DNA of 64,000 bases from Haloarcula rara (GCF_029338235.1 NZ_CP119785.1:2852001-2916000), one strand, 5' to 3'. Positions 50,437 through 60,139 are shown, numbered from the stretch's first letter. The notes: generated by a model not told the origin, from the sequence alone. Made by a program: numbers and translations.

Positions 50437-51906
50437 TCAGTCAGTCTCGGAGCGTTCGGGGATGCCCTCGAACACCCCGTGCATTCCGGAGACGGGCTCG
50501 CCGACCTCGAGGCCATCGGCCGTAATCTCGAACCGACGCGGGACCGTCTCGAACCCCCCGACGCGCTTCTTCAACACGCCGACGACCCGCTGGAGCTCTC
50601 CCTCTACCTCGATGTAGTTCTGGAAGACGATGTTGTCGGCCAGGTAACTGACACTCTCGCTCGTGGGCTCGGGCAACCCGGTCACCTCACGTCGCTGGTC
50701 GACCAGAATCACTGACGCGTTGGCCCGGACGAGCCCCTGGATGAGCGCCCTGAGCCTGCTGCGCAACTCGACGCCGTCCTCCCCGCCCTTGATGGCGTTC
50801 TTGTACCCCGCGATGCCGTCGATGACGACGAGTTCGACGTCGTGGTCACGGACGTGGGCCCTGACCTGATGGGCGAACTCCTCGGGGGACAGTGCCAGAG
50901 CGTCTATCTCCTCGACGAACAGCGACCCCGCCTCGCGCAGGTCCGAAACCGGGAGGCCGAACGTCTCGGCCCGATAGACGAAGGTCTCGATGGACTCCTC
51001 GAAGAGATACGCGAGCGCCGGCTGCCCCGACGCGGCCGCGTTCGCCAGGAACTGCGTGGCAGTGGTCGACTTGCCGACACCGGCCGGACCGCTGAGAATC
51101 GTCACCGTCCCGCGTTCGATGCCGCCGGCAAGCAGAGTGTCGAGTTCTGGGAGCCCCGAGCTGAACTGCGTCGGCTCGAACAGTCGGTCGCCGCCCCCGT
51201 CGGCGCCGGTCGGGTACACCTCGACGCCGCGTTCGCGTATCTCCATCCCGTGTGAGCCGTCCCGTTGCCCGACCCCCCGGTGTTTCGGGACACGGATTCG
51301 CCGTCCCGCCTTCTCTCCGTCGTGACTGAGGACGACGACTCCGTCGCTGAGGGATTTGAGCTGCGTGTCCGTCCGCTCGCTGGGCGTCTTCGTCGCCAGG
51401 ACAGTCGTCCCCCGGTCTTTCAGGAAGCGAGCGAACGAGATGAGTCGCTTGCGGAACTGGTACTCCGTCGGTTCGAGATACTGGAAGTGGGTTATCGGGT
51501 CTATCAGGATGCGGTCCGGATCGACGGCCTCTATCTCCCGTCTGATGTCCGAAATCAGGTACCCGTCCTCGATGTCCTTCGGGTTGACCACGTCGTACGA
51601 CCCGGACTCGGTGAAGAACTCCGATTCGGGCCCGACGTCCAGAAACTCGGCGTCCTCGATGTCGATGCCGAGGTTCGCCGCGTTGGCACGGAGGTCGGGG
51701 GCCGACTCCTCGCTGTGGATGAACAGGACCGTCTCGCCGGCGTCGATGCCCGCTCTGAGAAACTGCGTTCCGAGCAGCGTCTTGCCAGACCCCGGTGGCC
51801 CGATGACGAGGTAGAGCCGGCCGTCGACGAACCCGCCGTTGAGGAGCGAATCGAGGCCGGGAACGCCGCTCGAACGCTGCCTGAACCGGCGGCCGGACGG
51901 ATTCAT
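50437..51906 (-). CDS. KaiC-like two-domain RecA ATPase, 489 aa
   Basis: Two tandem RecA-type domains: Walker A GPPGSGKTLLG near residue 37 and GPAGVGKSTTA near 275. Each has its own Walker B (RILIDPI near 133, VELVVIDGIAGY near 365). It resembles archaeal KaiC-family proteins that act in signalling rather than a clock. Two TTD-type autophosphorylation sites of true KaiC are not evident. Transcribed with the histidine kinase, the usual haloarchaeal pairing. Confidence 0.87.
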   Translation of the reverse strand: MNPSGRRFRQRSSGVPGLDSLLNGGFVDGRLYLVIGPPGSGKTLLGTQFLRAGIDAGETVLFIHSEESAPDLRANAANLGIDIEDAEFLDVGPESEFFTESGSYDVVNPKDIEDGYLISDIRREIEAVDPDRILIDPITHFQYLEPTEYQFRKRLISFARFLKDRGTTVLATKTPSERTDTQLKSLSDGVVVLSHDGEKAGRRIRVPKHRGVGQRDGSHGMEIRERGVEVYPTGADGGGDRLFEPTQFSSGLPELDTLLAGGIERGTVTILSGPAGVGKSTTATQFLANAAASGQPALAYLFEESIETFVYRAETFGLPVSDLREAGSLFVEEIDALALSPEEFAHQVRAHVRDHDVELVVIDGIAGYKNAIKGGEDGVELRSRLRALIQGLVRANASVILVDQRREVTGLPEPTSESVSYLADNIVFQNYIEVEGELQRVVGVLKKRVGGFETVPRRFEITADGLEVGEPVSGMHGVFEGIPERSETD

Positions 51907-51990
51907 ACCACGGTATTACCCACTCCAGGATATAAATGCTCCAGTCGGTTCCCGGGAGATGAACACGCCGACGACCTCCCCGAGCGCTCT

Positions 51991-53628
51991 TTAGAGCCGC
52001 TCGCCGACGTGGTCGGCGCATTTCAGCGCCAGCGCGGCGATAGTGAGCGTGGGGTTCATCGACCCAGCGGTCACGAACACCGAGGAGGAGGCAATAGAGA
52101 GGTTCGAGTGGTCGTGGCTCTGCATCTGCGGGGTCACGACACTCGCAGACGGGTCGGTCCCCATCCGGGTTGTCCCCATATGGTGGTAGGCCGGCCCGGA
52201 GCCGCCGTCGACGTTGGCAGTCCAGGCGATGTCGACGCCCAGTTCGTTCAGGACCGCATGCTGGATGGCGTTGGCCCGCGAGATAGAGCGTTGCACCCGG
52301 TCGCCCCACGACCACTGGATGTCGGGGACGGGGTTGCCGTGGTCGTCCGTCGTGGTCGTATCGAGCGTGACCCGGTTCTCACGTCGGGGCGCCATTCCGA
52401 CCAGCCCGCCCATGGCGATGCTGTTGCCGTAGGCCGACCGGAGCTGGCCGAGCATCGAGTCGCCCCAGTCGTCGCCCTCGAGCGCGATCTCGACCGGCGA
52501 CGGACCGGCGTAGTTGAGAAACTCCAGCTTGATAGGCGAGAAGGACTCGTCGCTCTCAGCGACGAACGTCTCGCCCGTCTCGACGTGTTCGACGGCGCCG
52601 CCGGGGTCGTCGTAGAACTGGTGACTCTCGCTGGTGATGAAGCCGACGTGGTTCTGGCGGGTGCGCTCGTCTACGGTCCCTCCCGCGCCGGCAAAGAGGT
52701 GGTCCATGAAGTACCTGCCCACGGCGCCCGACGAGTTGGCCAGCCCGTCGGGGTGGTCCTCGTTTGCCGACAGCAAGAGGAGGCGGGGAATCTCGATGCC
52801 GCCCGCGGCGAGGACGAACTCCCGTGCCTCCTGGCGGTGTTCCGTCCCGTCGGGGGTGACGTAGACGGCGGCGCTGACCCGGCCGTCGCCGTCGGTCTCG
52901 AGGCGCTGGACCGGGACCCGGTCGATGACTGTCGCGCCCGCGGCCTCCGCGTCCTCGATGTGGACGGTCGCGTCGTACTTCGCGCCGGAGGGACAGACCG
53001 GCTGACAGGTGCCGTAGCCGACACACTGGCTCCGCCCGTCGTAGGACTCGGAGTTGCGGGCGTTCGGAACGGAGTGCATCGTGATGCCGAGGCGCTCACA
53101 GGCCTCCGCGAACAGCGAGTCGCTGTAGGAGGGTTTGAATCCCGGCATCGGCCAGGTCGGGTCATCCCGCAGGGGCGCGAAGGGGTTGTCTCCGGTCCCT
53201 GCTACGCCCAGGGCCTTCTCGGCCTCGGCGTAGTACGGCCGGAGGTCGTCGTACTCGAGCGGCCAGGCCGGGTCGTCGTTGTCGTGGCTGCCGTCGAAAT
53301 CGCTGGGATGCATCCGCATCACCATCCCCTGCCAGTGGAGCGTCGACCCGCCGACGCCCTTGACGCGGGCGACGTTGAGCGGGTAGGTCCGCTCGCCGGT
53401 GTTGGAGTAGTCGTCGCGCTCGCCGCCCATCTCCCAGACGCTCCCGGGTTCGCCGGGCCGAATCGACTGCTCCAGCTGCCCCTGGCGTTCGTCGAAGTCG
53501 AAGCGACGGCCGGCCTCCAGTATCGTCACGTCGTGGCCGTCGCTCGCGAGGCGGTTCGCGACGAGGGCGCCCGCCGGGCCCGCACCGACGATACAGACGT
53601 CCGCCCGGTCGGTTGGCGCTCGTTGCAT
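51991..53628 (-). CDS. GMC-family FAD oxidoreductase, 545 aa
   Basis: The FAD fingerprint CIVGAGPAGALVANRLASDGHDVTILEAG is followed by VKGVGGSTLHWQGMVMRMHP and CVGYGTCQPVCPSGAK (a cluster of Cys), and ends with YHHMGTTRMGTDPSASVV and GSMNPTLTIAALALKCADHV. These match the glucose-methanol-choline family, close to gluconate or sorbose/alcohol dehydrogenase flavoproteins. ATG 53628 places the FAD motif near residue 13. An iron-box-like palindrome lies 11 bases upstream, so iron control is likely. Confidence 0.88.
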   Translation of the reverse strand: MQRAPTDRADVCIVGAGPAGALVANRLASDGHDVTILEAGRRFDFDERQGQLEQSIRPGEPGSVWEMGGERDDYSNTGERTYPLNVARVKGVGGSTLHWQGMVMRMHPSDFDGSHDNDDPAWPLEYDDLRPYYAEAEKALGVAGTGDNPFAPLRDDPTWPMPGFKPSYSDSLFAEACERLGITMHSVPNARNSESYDGRSQCVGYGTCQPVCPSGAKYDATVHIEDAEAAGATVIDRVPVQRLETDGDGRVSAAVYVTPDGTEHRQEAREFVLAAGGIEIPRLLLLSANEDHPDGLANSSGAVGRYFMDHLFAGAGGTVDERTRQNHVGFITSESHQFYDDPGGAVEHVETGETFVAESDESFSPIKLEFLNYAGPSPVEIALEGDDWGDSMLGQLRSAYGNSIAMGGLVGMAPRRENRVTLDTTTTDDHGNPVPDIQWSWGDRVQRSISRANAIQHAVLNELGVDIAWTANVDGGSGPAYHHMGTTRMGTDPSASVVTPQMQSHDHSNLSIASSSVFVTAGSMNPTLTIAALALKCADHVGERL

Positions 53629-53638
53629 CGCGTGTGGA

Positions 53639-53659
53639 TTAGGCAAACCTAAACTTAGG
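53639..53659 (-). promoter_or_regulatory. Candidate DtxR/IdeR-type iron box
   Basis: TTAGGCAAACCTAA (53639-53652) is a perfect 5-bp inverted repeat, TTAGG-4-CCTAA, and a third TTAGG half-site follows at 53655-53659. It lies 11-31 bases before the GMC oxidoreductase start. Archaeal DtxR-family regulators bind TTAGG/CCTAA palindromes of this kind. Confidence 0.65.
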
Positions 53660-53703
53660 CGTTGCCATCGATGGGCGGTAGTTGCCACCGCTGATTCCGG
53701 GAA

Positions 53704-54477
53704 TTACGGAATCTTGACACTGTGTTCGAGCGTGCCGATGCCCTCAATCTCGACTTCGACCTGGTCGCCATCTTCCAGCGGACCGACGCCGGCCGGCGTC
53801 CCGGTGGCGATGACGTCGCCGGGTTCCAGCGTCATGTACTCGGTTATCTCGGCGATGAGTTCCTCGACGGAGAAGACGAGGTTGTCACGCGAGGAGGACT
53901 GCTTCGTCTCCCCGTTGACCCGACACTCTATCGCGGCGTCCTCGGGGACGTGTTCCGGCGTCGCGACCATCGGGCCGATGGGACAGGCGTTGTCGAAGGC
54001 CTTGCCACGGACCCAGTTTTGCTCCTTGTTCTGGTCGTCCCGGTTCGAGATGTCGTTGACGCAGGTGTACCCCGCGACGACGTCCATCGCACCGGTCTCA
54101 GAGACGTTCTTACACTGCTCGCCGATGACGACGCCCAACTCGGCCTCGTAGTCGATGCGCTCTTTCCCGGCGGGCATGGTCAGCGTGTTCCCGTGGGAGG
54201 CGACGGCGTTCGGTCCCTTGAGGAACAGCATCGGCCGCTCCGGAATATCGCTCCCCATCTCCTCGGCGTGGTCTGCGTAGTTGCGCCCCAGACAGACTAT
54301 CTTCGTCGGCTCACACGGCGGGAGGATATCCACCTCCGCGGGGTCGTAGCTCTCGTCCCCGAACGCGATGCGGCCGTAGGGCCCGGCGGCCGCAGTGACC
54401 ACGGGCTCCCCGTCTTCGATAGCCCAGCGGCCGCCGCGGACGTTCCCGGCGGAGTCGCGAAATCGGACGCGTTTCAT
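53704..54477 (-). CDS. Fumarylacetoacetate hydrolase-family enzyme, 257 aa
   Basis: PTKIVCLGRNYADHAEEMGSDIPERPMLFLKGPNAVASHG and the metal-binding IDYEAELGVVIGEQCKNVS are the FAH-fold signatures; the end DVIATGTPAGVGPLEDGDQVEVEIEGIGTLEHSV is also typical. Members hydrolyse or decarboxylate acylpyruvates and related compounds in aromatic-compound breakdown; the substrate cannot be fixed here. Divergent from tyrA across a 315-base gap. Confidence 0.87.
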   Translation of the reverse strand: MKRVRFRDSAGNVRGGRWAIEDGEPVVTAAAGPYGRIAFGDESYDPAEVDILPPCEPTKIVCLGRNYADHAEEMGSDIPERPMLFLKGPNAVASHGNTLTMPAGKERIDYEAELGVVIGEQCKNVSETGAMDVVAGYTCVNDISNRDDQNKEQNWVRGKAFDNACPIGPMVATPEHVPEDAAIECRVNGETKQSSSRDNLVFSVEELIAEITEYMTLEPGDVIATGTPAGVGPLEDGDQVEVEIEGIGTLEHSVKIP

Positions 54478-54792
54478 GTTTCTGGCGACTCGGCGGCGAC
54501 GGATAAGCGTTTAGGAGCGACTAGCTACCAGTCCGCACGGAATTCGACAGAAGTCTAACAGCGACTCGTCGCCTGTTCAACCGCAGCCTTGTTCTACCGG
54601 TGGTTTTCACTCAAGAAAACTGGTCGACCCAAAGCCAGAAAGCCCCCGAGCTAAGGACTTCCGCGACTCGCTGTCGTCCGAGGTTAGCGTGCCGGGGCTT
54701 GCTGGCTCTCTGAACTGTTCTCTGCCTCATTGCACACTACTTCTGCGGACCGACCGAACTGCTTTTGAGAGGCCGCGGGCTACGCTCGCTTC
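54478..54792. other. 315-base gap with remnant repeat
   Basis: No gene supported. It contains the inverted-repeat element at 54634-54706 and otherwise looks like decayed sequence with modest AT content. TTTTCACTCAAGAAAA-like text at 54604-54619 forms a weak palindrome. Confidence 0.4.
54634..54706. repeat. 73-bp inverted-repeat (MITE-like) element
   Basis: The arms GCCAGAAAGCCCC (54634-54646) and GGGGCTTGCTGGC (54694-54706) are inverted copies with one mismatch, 47 bases apart. No transposase is visible. Confidence 0.5.
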
Positions 54793-55527
54793 ATGAACGT
54801 CCTCGTCGTCGGTGCCGGGTCGATGGGGCAGTGGTTCGCCCGGACGCTGTGCGAGCACGCCGACGCGACCGTCGCCTTCACCGACACCGACAGCGACGCC
54901 GCCCACCGTGCCGCCGACCGCGTCGGCGGTCGGGCCGTCCCCACCGACACCGGGGAGCGGTTCGACGTGGTCTGTCTGGCCGTGCCGATGCCGGTCGCCC
55001 GCGTCGCCATCGAGGAGTACGCGTCGCTTGCCGCCGAGGCCGTCGTCGACGTGACCGGGAGCATGACCGACCCGCTCTCGGCGATGGCTGAGACGGTCCC
55101 GGACCGTCAGCGCGCGAGCCTCCACCCGCTCTTTGCCCCGGCGAACGCGCCGGGGAGTATCGCCGTGGTCGCGCCCGCTCGCGGCGACGCCGTCGACGCC
55201 GTGCTGGACGCGCTCGCCGCCGCCGGCAACGACACCTTCGAGACCACGTCGGCCGAACATGACCGCGCGATGGAGTCGGTCCAGGCGACGGCCCACGCCG
55301 CCGTGCTGGCCTACGCGATGGCCAGCGACGAGGTGCCCGAGCGGTTCCACACGCCCGTCTCCGCGGGTCTCCAGTCACTCGTCGACCAGGTGCTTGGCGG
55401 CGAAGCGCACGTCTACGCCGATATCCAGCACGCCTTCGAGGGCGCCGACGCCGTCGCCGAGGCGGCCCGAGAACTGGCCGACGCCGACCACGACGCGTTC
55501 GTCGAGCTGTACGACGAGCTATCATGA
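54793..55527 (+). CDS. tyrA: Prephenate dehydrogenase-family protein, 244 aa
   Basis: NVLVVGAGSMGQWFARTLCEHADATVAFTDTD is the NAD-binding motif. VVCLAVPMPVARVAIEEYA, VVDVTGSMTDPLSAMAE and ASLHPLFAPANAPGS carry the typical TyrA core, and helical dimerisation residues follow. It catalyses oxidative decarboxylation of prephenate (or arogenate) in tyrosine synthesis. Its stop overlaps the start of the next gene (ATGA, 55524-55527), a common haloarchaeal pairing. Confidence 0.9.
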   Translation: MNVLVVGAGSMGQWFARTLCEHADATVAFTDTDSDAAHRAADRVGGRAVPTDTGERFDVVCLAVPMPVARVAIEEYASLAAEAVVDVTGSMTDPLSAMAETVPDRQRASLHPLFAPANAPGSIAVVAPARGDAVDAVLDALAAAGNDTFETTSAEHDRAMESVQATAHAAVLAYAMASDEVPERFHTPVSAGLQSLVDQVLGGEAHVYADIQHAFEGADAVAEAARELADADHDAFVELYDELS

Positions 55528-56945
55528 ACCCCGAAACACGACAGCAGATACGCGAAAACGCCCAGTACCTCCGCTCGGTCCGCCCGCTCGACCCCGAGGA
55601 GATATTCGAGTACGTCGAGGGCCAGCCCCACCCCGCCGTCGTCCGGCAGGTGCTCCGCGAAGAGGCCGTCGACCTGGCCCTGGTCGAACGCGAGGACGGC
55701 ACGTTCGTCCCGGCCCCCGAGGGGCCGCTCTCGGTGTCGGTCCACGGCGTCGAGCGGTTCCCGCCCGAACACGAACAGCGCGTCGAGGCGCTCCTGACCG
55801 ACGCCTACGGCGACGACTGGGCCGACGGTGACAGCGGTGACCGACTCCGCGAGCGGGTGCGGGACATCAAGGAGCGGTATCTCCACCGCGAGCGCGTCGA
55901 GTACGACGCCCTGTCTGCCCACGGCTACGCCGTCTACCACCTGCCCGACTACTACGCCGTTGCCACGTACGCGCTGGCCGAACTGGCCGCCGACGGGCTG
56001 CTCCCGTCTCGGCTGCGAGTGCTGGATGTCGGCGCAGGTGTCGGTGGGCCCGCGCTGGCCCTGGCCGACCTGGTCGAGGCGGCCGGCGGCCTGCTCGACT
56101 ACCACGCCGTCGAGCCCAGCGCGGCCGCCGACGTACTAGAGGCCGTCGTCGGTCCGGTCGATGGGAGCCGTGACGTGACGGTCCACCGCGAGACTGCGGA
56201 GGCGTTCGACCTCGACGGCGCGGTCGCTGACGGCGGCCCGTTCGACTTGCTGCTGTTCAGCAACGTACTGAACGAACTCGACGAGCCCGCGGCCGTTCTC
56301 GAACGGTATCTGGACGGCCTGGCCGCGGACGGCACCGTCCTCGCGCTGGAACCCGCCGACCGGAACACCGCGACTGGCCTGCGCGAGATAGAGCGCGCTG
56401 TCGCCGACGACGGGCCCGCGACGGTGTACGCACCGACTATCAGGCTCTGGCCCCACCAGTCTCCCGACAGCGAGTCGTGGTCCTTCGAGGTCGAGCCGGA
56501 TATCGAGGTCCCGCCGATGCAAAAGCGGCTGGACGACCCGGCCGGTGGCACCGGCGAGTTCGTCAACGTCGACGTCCAGTACGCCTATAGCGTCCTGCGA
56601 ACGGACGGCCGCCGGGCTATCGATATCACGCCCGACCGGGCCACCCACGCACCGATGGCCGACGCCGAGAACTACGTCACCGACCGGGTGAACCTGCTGG
56701 CTATCAAACTCAGCCACGACCTCTCCGAGGAGGGGTCCAACCCGCTCTACCTGCTGGGCGACGGTAGCCAGCAGACGGACCACTTCGCCGTCGTCACCGA
56801 CCCCTCGCTGCTGAACGACGACCTGGGGGCTGCAGAGTACGGCGACCTGCTCTCGATTCAGAACGCGCTCGTCCTCTGGAACGACGACGAGGAAGCCTAC
56901 AACGTCGTGGTCGACGGCGAGACCACGGTCGACCGGGCGCGGTGA
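55524..56945 (+). CDS. Rsm22-like SAM-dependent methyltransferase, 473 aa
   Basis: Residues 1-150 form a helical/winged-like N-terminal domain. LRVLDVGAGVGGPALALADLVEAAGG is the AdoMet motif, and FDLLLFSNVLNELDEPAAVLERYLDGLAADGTVLALEPADR matches the Rsm22 core. VTDRVNLLAIKLSHDLSEEGSNPLYLLGDGSQQTDHFAVV is a conserved late motif. The family is linked to mitochondrial ribosome assembly in eukaryotes; the archaeal substrate is unknown. Translationally coupled to tyrA. Confidence 0.85.
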   Translation: MNPETRQQIRENAQYLRSVRPLDPEEIFEYVEGQPHPAVVRQVLREEAVDLALVEREDGTFVPAPEGPLSVSVHGVERFPPEHEQRVEALLTDAYGDDWADGDSGDRLRERVRDIKERYLHRERVEYDALSAHGYAVYHLPDYYAVATYALAELAADGLLPSRLRVLDVGAGVGGPALALADLVEAAGGLLDYHAVEPSAAADVLEAVVGPVDGSRDVTVHRETAEAFDLDGAVADGGPFDLLLFSNVLNELDEPAAVLERYLDGLAADGTVLALEPADRNTATGLREIERAVADDGPATVYAPTIRLWPHQSPDSESWSFEVEPDIEVPPMQKRLDDPAGGTGEFVNVDVQYAYSVLRTDGRRAIDITPDRATHAPMADAENYVTDRVNLLAIKLSHDLSEEGSNPLYLLGDGSQQTDHFAVVTDPSLLNDDLGAAEYGDLLSIQNALVLWNDDEEAYNVVVDGETTVDRAR

Positions 56946-56957
56946 GAGCTGCGCGTC

Positions 56958-57971
56958 TCAGTCGGCGCCGGGCTCCAGGACGACCCGAAAGCGGGCCTCG
57001 TTTGCGAGCATCCGCTCGTAGGCGTCTTCGACCTCGGTGAGCGGATAGGTCTCTATCTCCGGCGTCACGTCGCGGAGGGCGCTGAACTCCAGTGTGTCCT
57101 GTGAGTCATGGGCGTGGCCTGACGCCCACCCTTCGACGCCCGAGCGTGCGCCGACGAGCTGCTGTGCGTCGACCTCGATGGGTTCGCCCGGGACCCCAAC
57201 GACCACGACCGACCCGTCCGTGTCGAGGCCGCCGACGACGGAGCTGATGGCGTCGCTGGCCGGCGCCGTCCCGAGCACGACTGACGCGCCGCCGAGTTCC
57301 TGGAGGCGCTCTGCCGGGTCGTGTGCAGTGGTGTCGACGAAGTGGTCCGCGCCGAGCTCCATCGCGAGCGACTCCTTGTCGCCGCTCCGTGAGAGCGCGA
57401 CCGTCTCGAACCCCGCTGCGTGTGCGTACTGGACCCCGAGGTGGCCGAGGCCGCCGATACCCTGCACGGCGACGAGGTCGCCCGGTCGTGCGTCCGTGTT
57501 CCGCAGGGCGTTGAACGTGGTGACACCGGCACACAGGAGCGGCGCGGCGTCGGCGGCATCGAGGCGCTCGGGGACGGCTGCGACGGCCTCGGCGGGGACC
57601 GTCACGTACTCGGCGTAGCCGCCGTCGTAGGTGAGCCCGGTTATCTCGCCGTTCTCACACTGCTGGAAGTCGCCGCGGCGACACGGCTCACAGCTGAAAC
57701 AGTGACCGCCGTGCCAGCCGACGCCGACACGCTCGCCTGCGCTTAGTCGGTCGACCCGGTCGCCGACGGTGTCGATACGACCGGCTATCTCGTGGCCCGG
57801 TACCCGCGGATAGCTGACACCGGGATACGTCCCCTCCTTGACGAAGGCGTCGCTATGACAGATACCGCAGGCATCGACCTCGATGCGGACCTCGCCAGGC
57901 CCGGGCTCGGGAATCTCCCGCTCGACGAGTTCGAAGTCCTCTCCCGCGGCTGGAACGGCGACGGCTTGCAT
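56958..57971 (-). CDS. Zinc-dependent alcohol dehydrogenase (MDR), 337 aa
   Basis: GHEIAGRIDTVGDRV and CGICHSDAFVKEGTYPGVSYPRVPGHE hold the catalytic zinc ligands (Cys, His-Glu). GHCFSCEPCRRGDFQQCENG supplies the four cysteines of the structural zinc. The NAD(P)-binding motif is AVQGIGGLGHLGVQYAHAAGFETVALSRSG. The closest type is the AdhP/YahK-like class. ATG 57971 is preferred; GTG 57983 would add four residues. Confidence 0.9.
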   Translation of the reverse strand: MQAVAVPAAGEDFELVEREIPEPGPGEVRIEVDACGICHSDAFVKEGTYPGVSYPRVPGHEIAGRIDTVGDRVDRLSAGERVGVGWHGGHCFSCEPCRRGDFQQCENGEITGLTYDGGYAEYVTVPAEAVAAVPERLDAADAAPLLCAGVTTFNALRNTDARPGDLVAVQGIGGLGHLGVQYAHAAGFETVALSRSGDKESLAMELGADHFVDTTAHDPAERLQELGGASVVLGTAPASDAISSVVGGLDTDGSVVVVGVPGEPIEVDAQQLVGARSGVEGWASGHAHDSQDTLEFSALRDVTPEIETYPLTEVEDAYERMLANEARFRVVLEPGAD

Positions 57972-58192
57972 TTGTTGAGGCACGGTAACAGGTAGGCTGG
58001 GAATACAGGAAAAGACGGGGGTTGCGAAACGGAGTCGCTCCCGACGGACTGGACAGCGACGTCACGCGACTCGACCCCGCAGCCAGGACCCTGACAGACG
58101 ATACCACACCTACCAGTCAGTGGGGTTTCTGGCAGGGCCACAGGCGGCGTACTGGCGGGCCGACCACCCTGTCGGCGGACGCCGTCCCACTC

Positions 58193-59965
58193 TCAGTGGA
58201 CTGCTTTGGACAGTTCGGCCCCGGCTTTGAACTTCACCTCGTTCGATTCGTCGGCGGCACCGACGAGATGGAGGACCGGCGCGTCGAGGGCTGTCACGAC
58301 GCAGTGCGGGGTGACAGTGGCGTCGCCGTCGTCACAGTCGCCGCTTCCGGCGAGGGCTTCCCGGGACTGGACGCCCCAGCAATACAGCTCTCCGTCGGCC
58401 CTGCAGACCGGGTGGGAACCGTCCGGAAGGTACTCCGCGTCCGGGTCGTACGGCGCCTTGACCGTCATGTCCGCGTACTTCGTCCGCCCGGGCCGTTTCC
58501 GGCGCTTGCTGTCATCACCCGTCGAGTTGAGCTCGACACCGCCGCTCTCGACGTCCGAACGCGTCACTCCCGCGACGATGTTCGGGCCGTCGGCAACCAG
58601 GAGGGTCGCGGTGTCCTCGTAGAGTGCGCCGTCGTCGAGGAGCCACCCACCCGCGAAGACGAGCTGGTCCTCGTGACGAATCCGTCGGACGTAGAACAGC
58701 GCGGGCATAGGGAGTGGACACTCCGGCGGCCTCGCCGCCGCTGGACAGACCAGCGTCGGCGTCACGCTGGCCTCGCCAGCGCGCCGCTCCTCGCCCCAGG
58801 AGTCCAGCGTCTCCGGGACCCTCACCGAGCCGTCGTCGGAGACAAACAGCATCGCTGCCACGTCCTCGGCCGCAGGTGTAGCGCCGGTGACGACGACGCC
58901 ATCGGAGGTCTCGAACGCGGCCACGGCGCGCGTTTTCTTCTTTTGCTCGTCGAGGGTCGCCGTGAGGAGGTCCCGACACGCCAGGTCCCGGTGGACCGCG
59001 ACCGTCCGGTCGCTCTCCCCGCAGCGCTCGGCGCCGCGTTCGCCGACGAAGTAGTCCAGCACGCGCCGGGGCGTGAGTTCGTCCGCCAGCGCGGTGTCGC
59101 CGCCCCGGACACGGGCATCGGGGAGGCTGACGACGAAGCGCTCGCCGATGGTCGGCTCACCGTCGAGATACTCGTAGAGGGGTTCGGCGGCGTCAGAGAT
59201 GCCGTCGCCGTCGCTGTCCAGGTCCTCTGACAGCCGCTCGATGTCGCTGTCGACGATGCGCCGGGCTTGCTGGAGCGAACGGGCTGCCTGGTCCCACTCC
59301 CCGGCGTTCACGCTTGCGCGGGCGTCCTCGGCGAGCCCCTTGCGTATGTCGGCGTTCTCTCGGACAGTCATGCAGACGTCCGAGGGACAGCCGTCGAGTT
59401 CCGCCCGGACTTCGGTCGTCGCGTCGGCGAAGGCGTCGAGGGCTTTCTTCGCGTCCGTTTTCGACTGGTTGGCGACGGCGTCGATAGCCCCATCCAGGTG
59501 GACCGACAGCCCTCGCTCCATGTCCAGGACCAACACGAGCACGCCAGTGTCGCCGTCCTCGTCGTCGGGCCCCGGCCACCAGACGGAGCTCGGTTTGTTC
59601 GAGCGCGAGGAGTTGTAGTCCCGGGCCTTGGTGGGCGCGCTCGTACTCCACCCCTCGATGTCGATGCTCCGGGCGTCGGCCTGCAGGGTCGGCGGCACGT
59701 ACCGGACCTCGACCGTACCGCTCCGGTAAAGCTGTCCCCCTTCGCCAGCGTCGAGCGTGTCGTCGCCGGTGTAGAAGGCGGCCGGGGCCGCGGTTCTGGC
59801 CGTCACCACCCGTTCGCTCGCGCTGCCCAGCAGCTCTTCGAGCGCGGAACAGCCGGCCAGCGCTCCCAGTGCGAGGGCCCCACCGGCCGCGAGAACGCCT
59901 CGCCTCCTCGCGAGATGCGCTCCGCTGTCGCCCCGTTCTATATCTGTATAACTTCTCAAGTTCAT
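58193..59965 (-). CDS. Tat-exported lipoprotein with calcium-binding repeat, 590 aa
   Basis: A twin-arginine N-terminus (ARRRGVLAAGGALALGALAGC) ends in a lipobox with Cys39. An SRSNKPS... surface domain follows, then helical segments, a DSDGDGISDAAE segment of thrombospondin-3/EF-hand type (near residue 247), and a beta-rich C-terminal half. ATG 59965 is chosen because ATATATAT (59988-59998) is ~27 bases upstream, giving a leaderless start. The membrane-anchored, outward-facing role is clear; the ligand is unknown. Confidence 0.78.
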   Translation of the reverse strand: MNLRSYTDIERGDSGAHLARRRGVLAAGGALALGALAGCSALEELLGSASERVVTARTAAPAAFYTGDDTLDAGEGGQLYRSGTVEVRYVPPTLQADARSIDIEGWSTSAPTKARDYNSSRSNKPSSVWWPGPDDEDGDTGVLVLVLDMERGLSVHLDGAIDAVANQSKTDAKKALDAFADATTEVRAELDGCPSDVCMTVRENADIRKGLAEDARASVNAGEWDQAARSLQQARRIVDSDIERLSEDLDSDGDGISDAAEPLYEYLDGEPTIGERFVVSLPDARVRGGDTALADELTPRRVLDYFVGERGAERCGESDRTVAVHRDLACRDLLTATLDEQKKKTRAVAAFETSDGVVVTGATPAAEDVAAMLFVSDDGSVRVPETLDSWGEERRAGEASVTPTLVCPAAARPPECPLPMPALFYVRRIRHEDQLVFAGGWLLDDGALYEDTATLLVADGPNIVAGVTRSDVESGGVELNSTGDDSKRRKRPGRTKYADMTVKAPYDPDAEYLPDGSHPVCRADGELYCWGVQSREALAGSGDCDDGDATVTPHCVVTALDAPVLHLVGAADESNEVKFKAGAELSKAVH

Positions 59966-59987
59966 TACCATATAATATAATTCACGC

Positions 59988-59998
59988 ATATATATCGT
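59988..59998 (-). promoter_or_regulatory. TATA box for the lipoprotein gene
   Basis: ATATATATGCG-type sequence (reverse strand CGATATATATG) centred about 27 bases before the ATG at 59965; a second AT-rich run (59966-59980) lies between. Confidence 0.5.
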
Positions 59999-60139
59999 AG
60001 TATGCTTTTCGTCTGTCCATTCCCGGCCAGTTCGGACCCAAGACACACGGAGTTGCGAGGCGGTGAGCCCAGTTAGCCGCGCGCTCGGAGCGGACCCCCC
60101 AGGCAGTGGCTTTTTCTCCCGCAGGGCCACAGACGGCGT

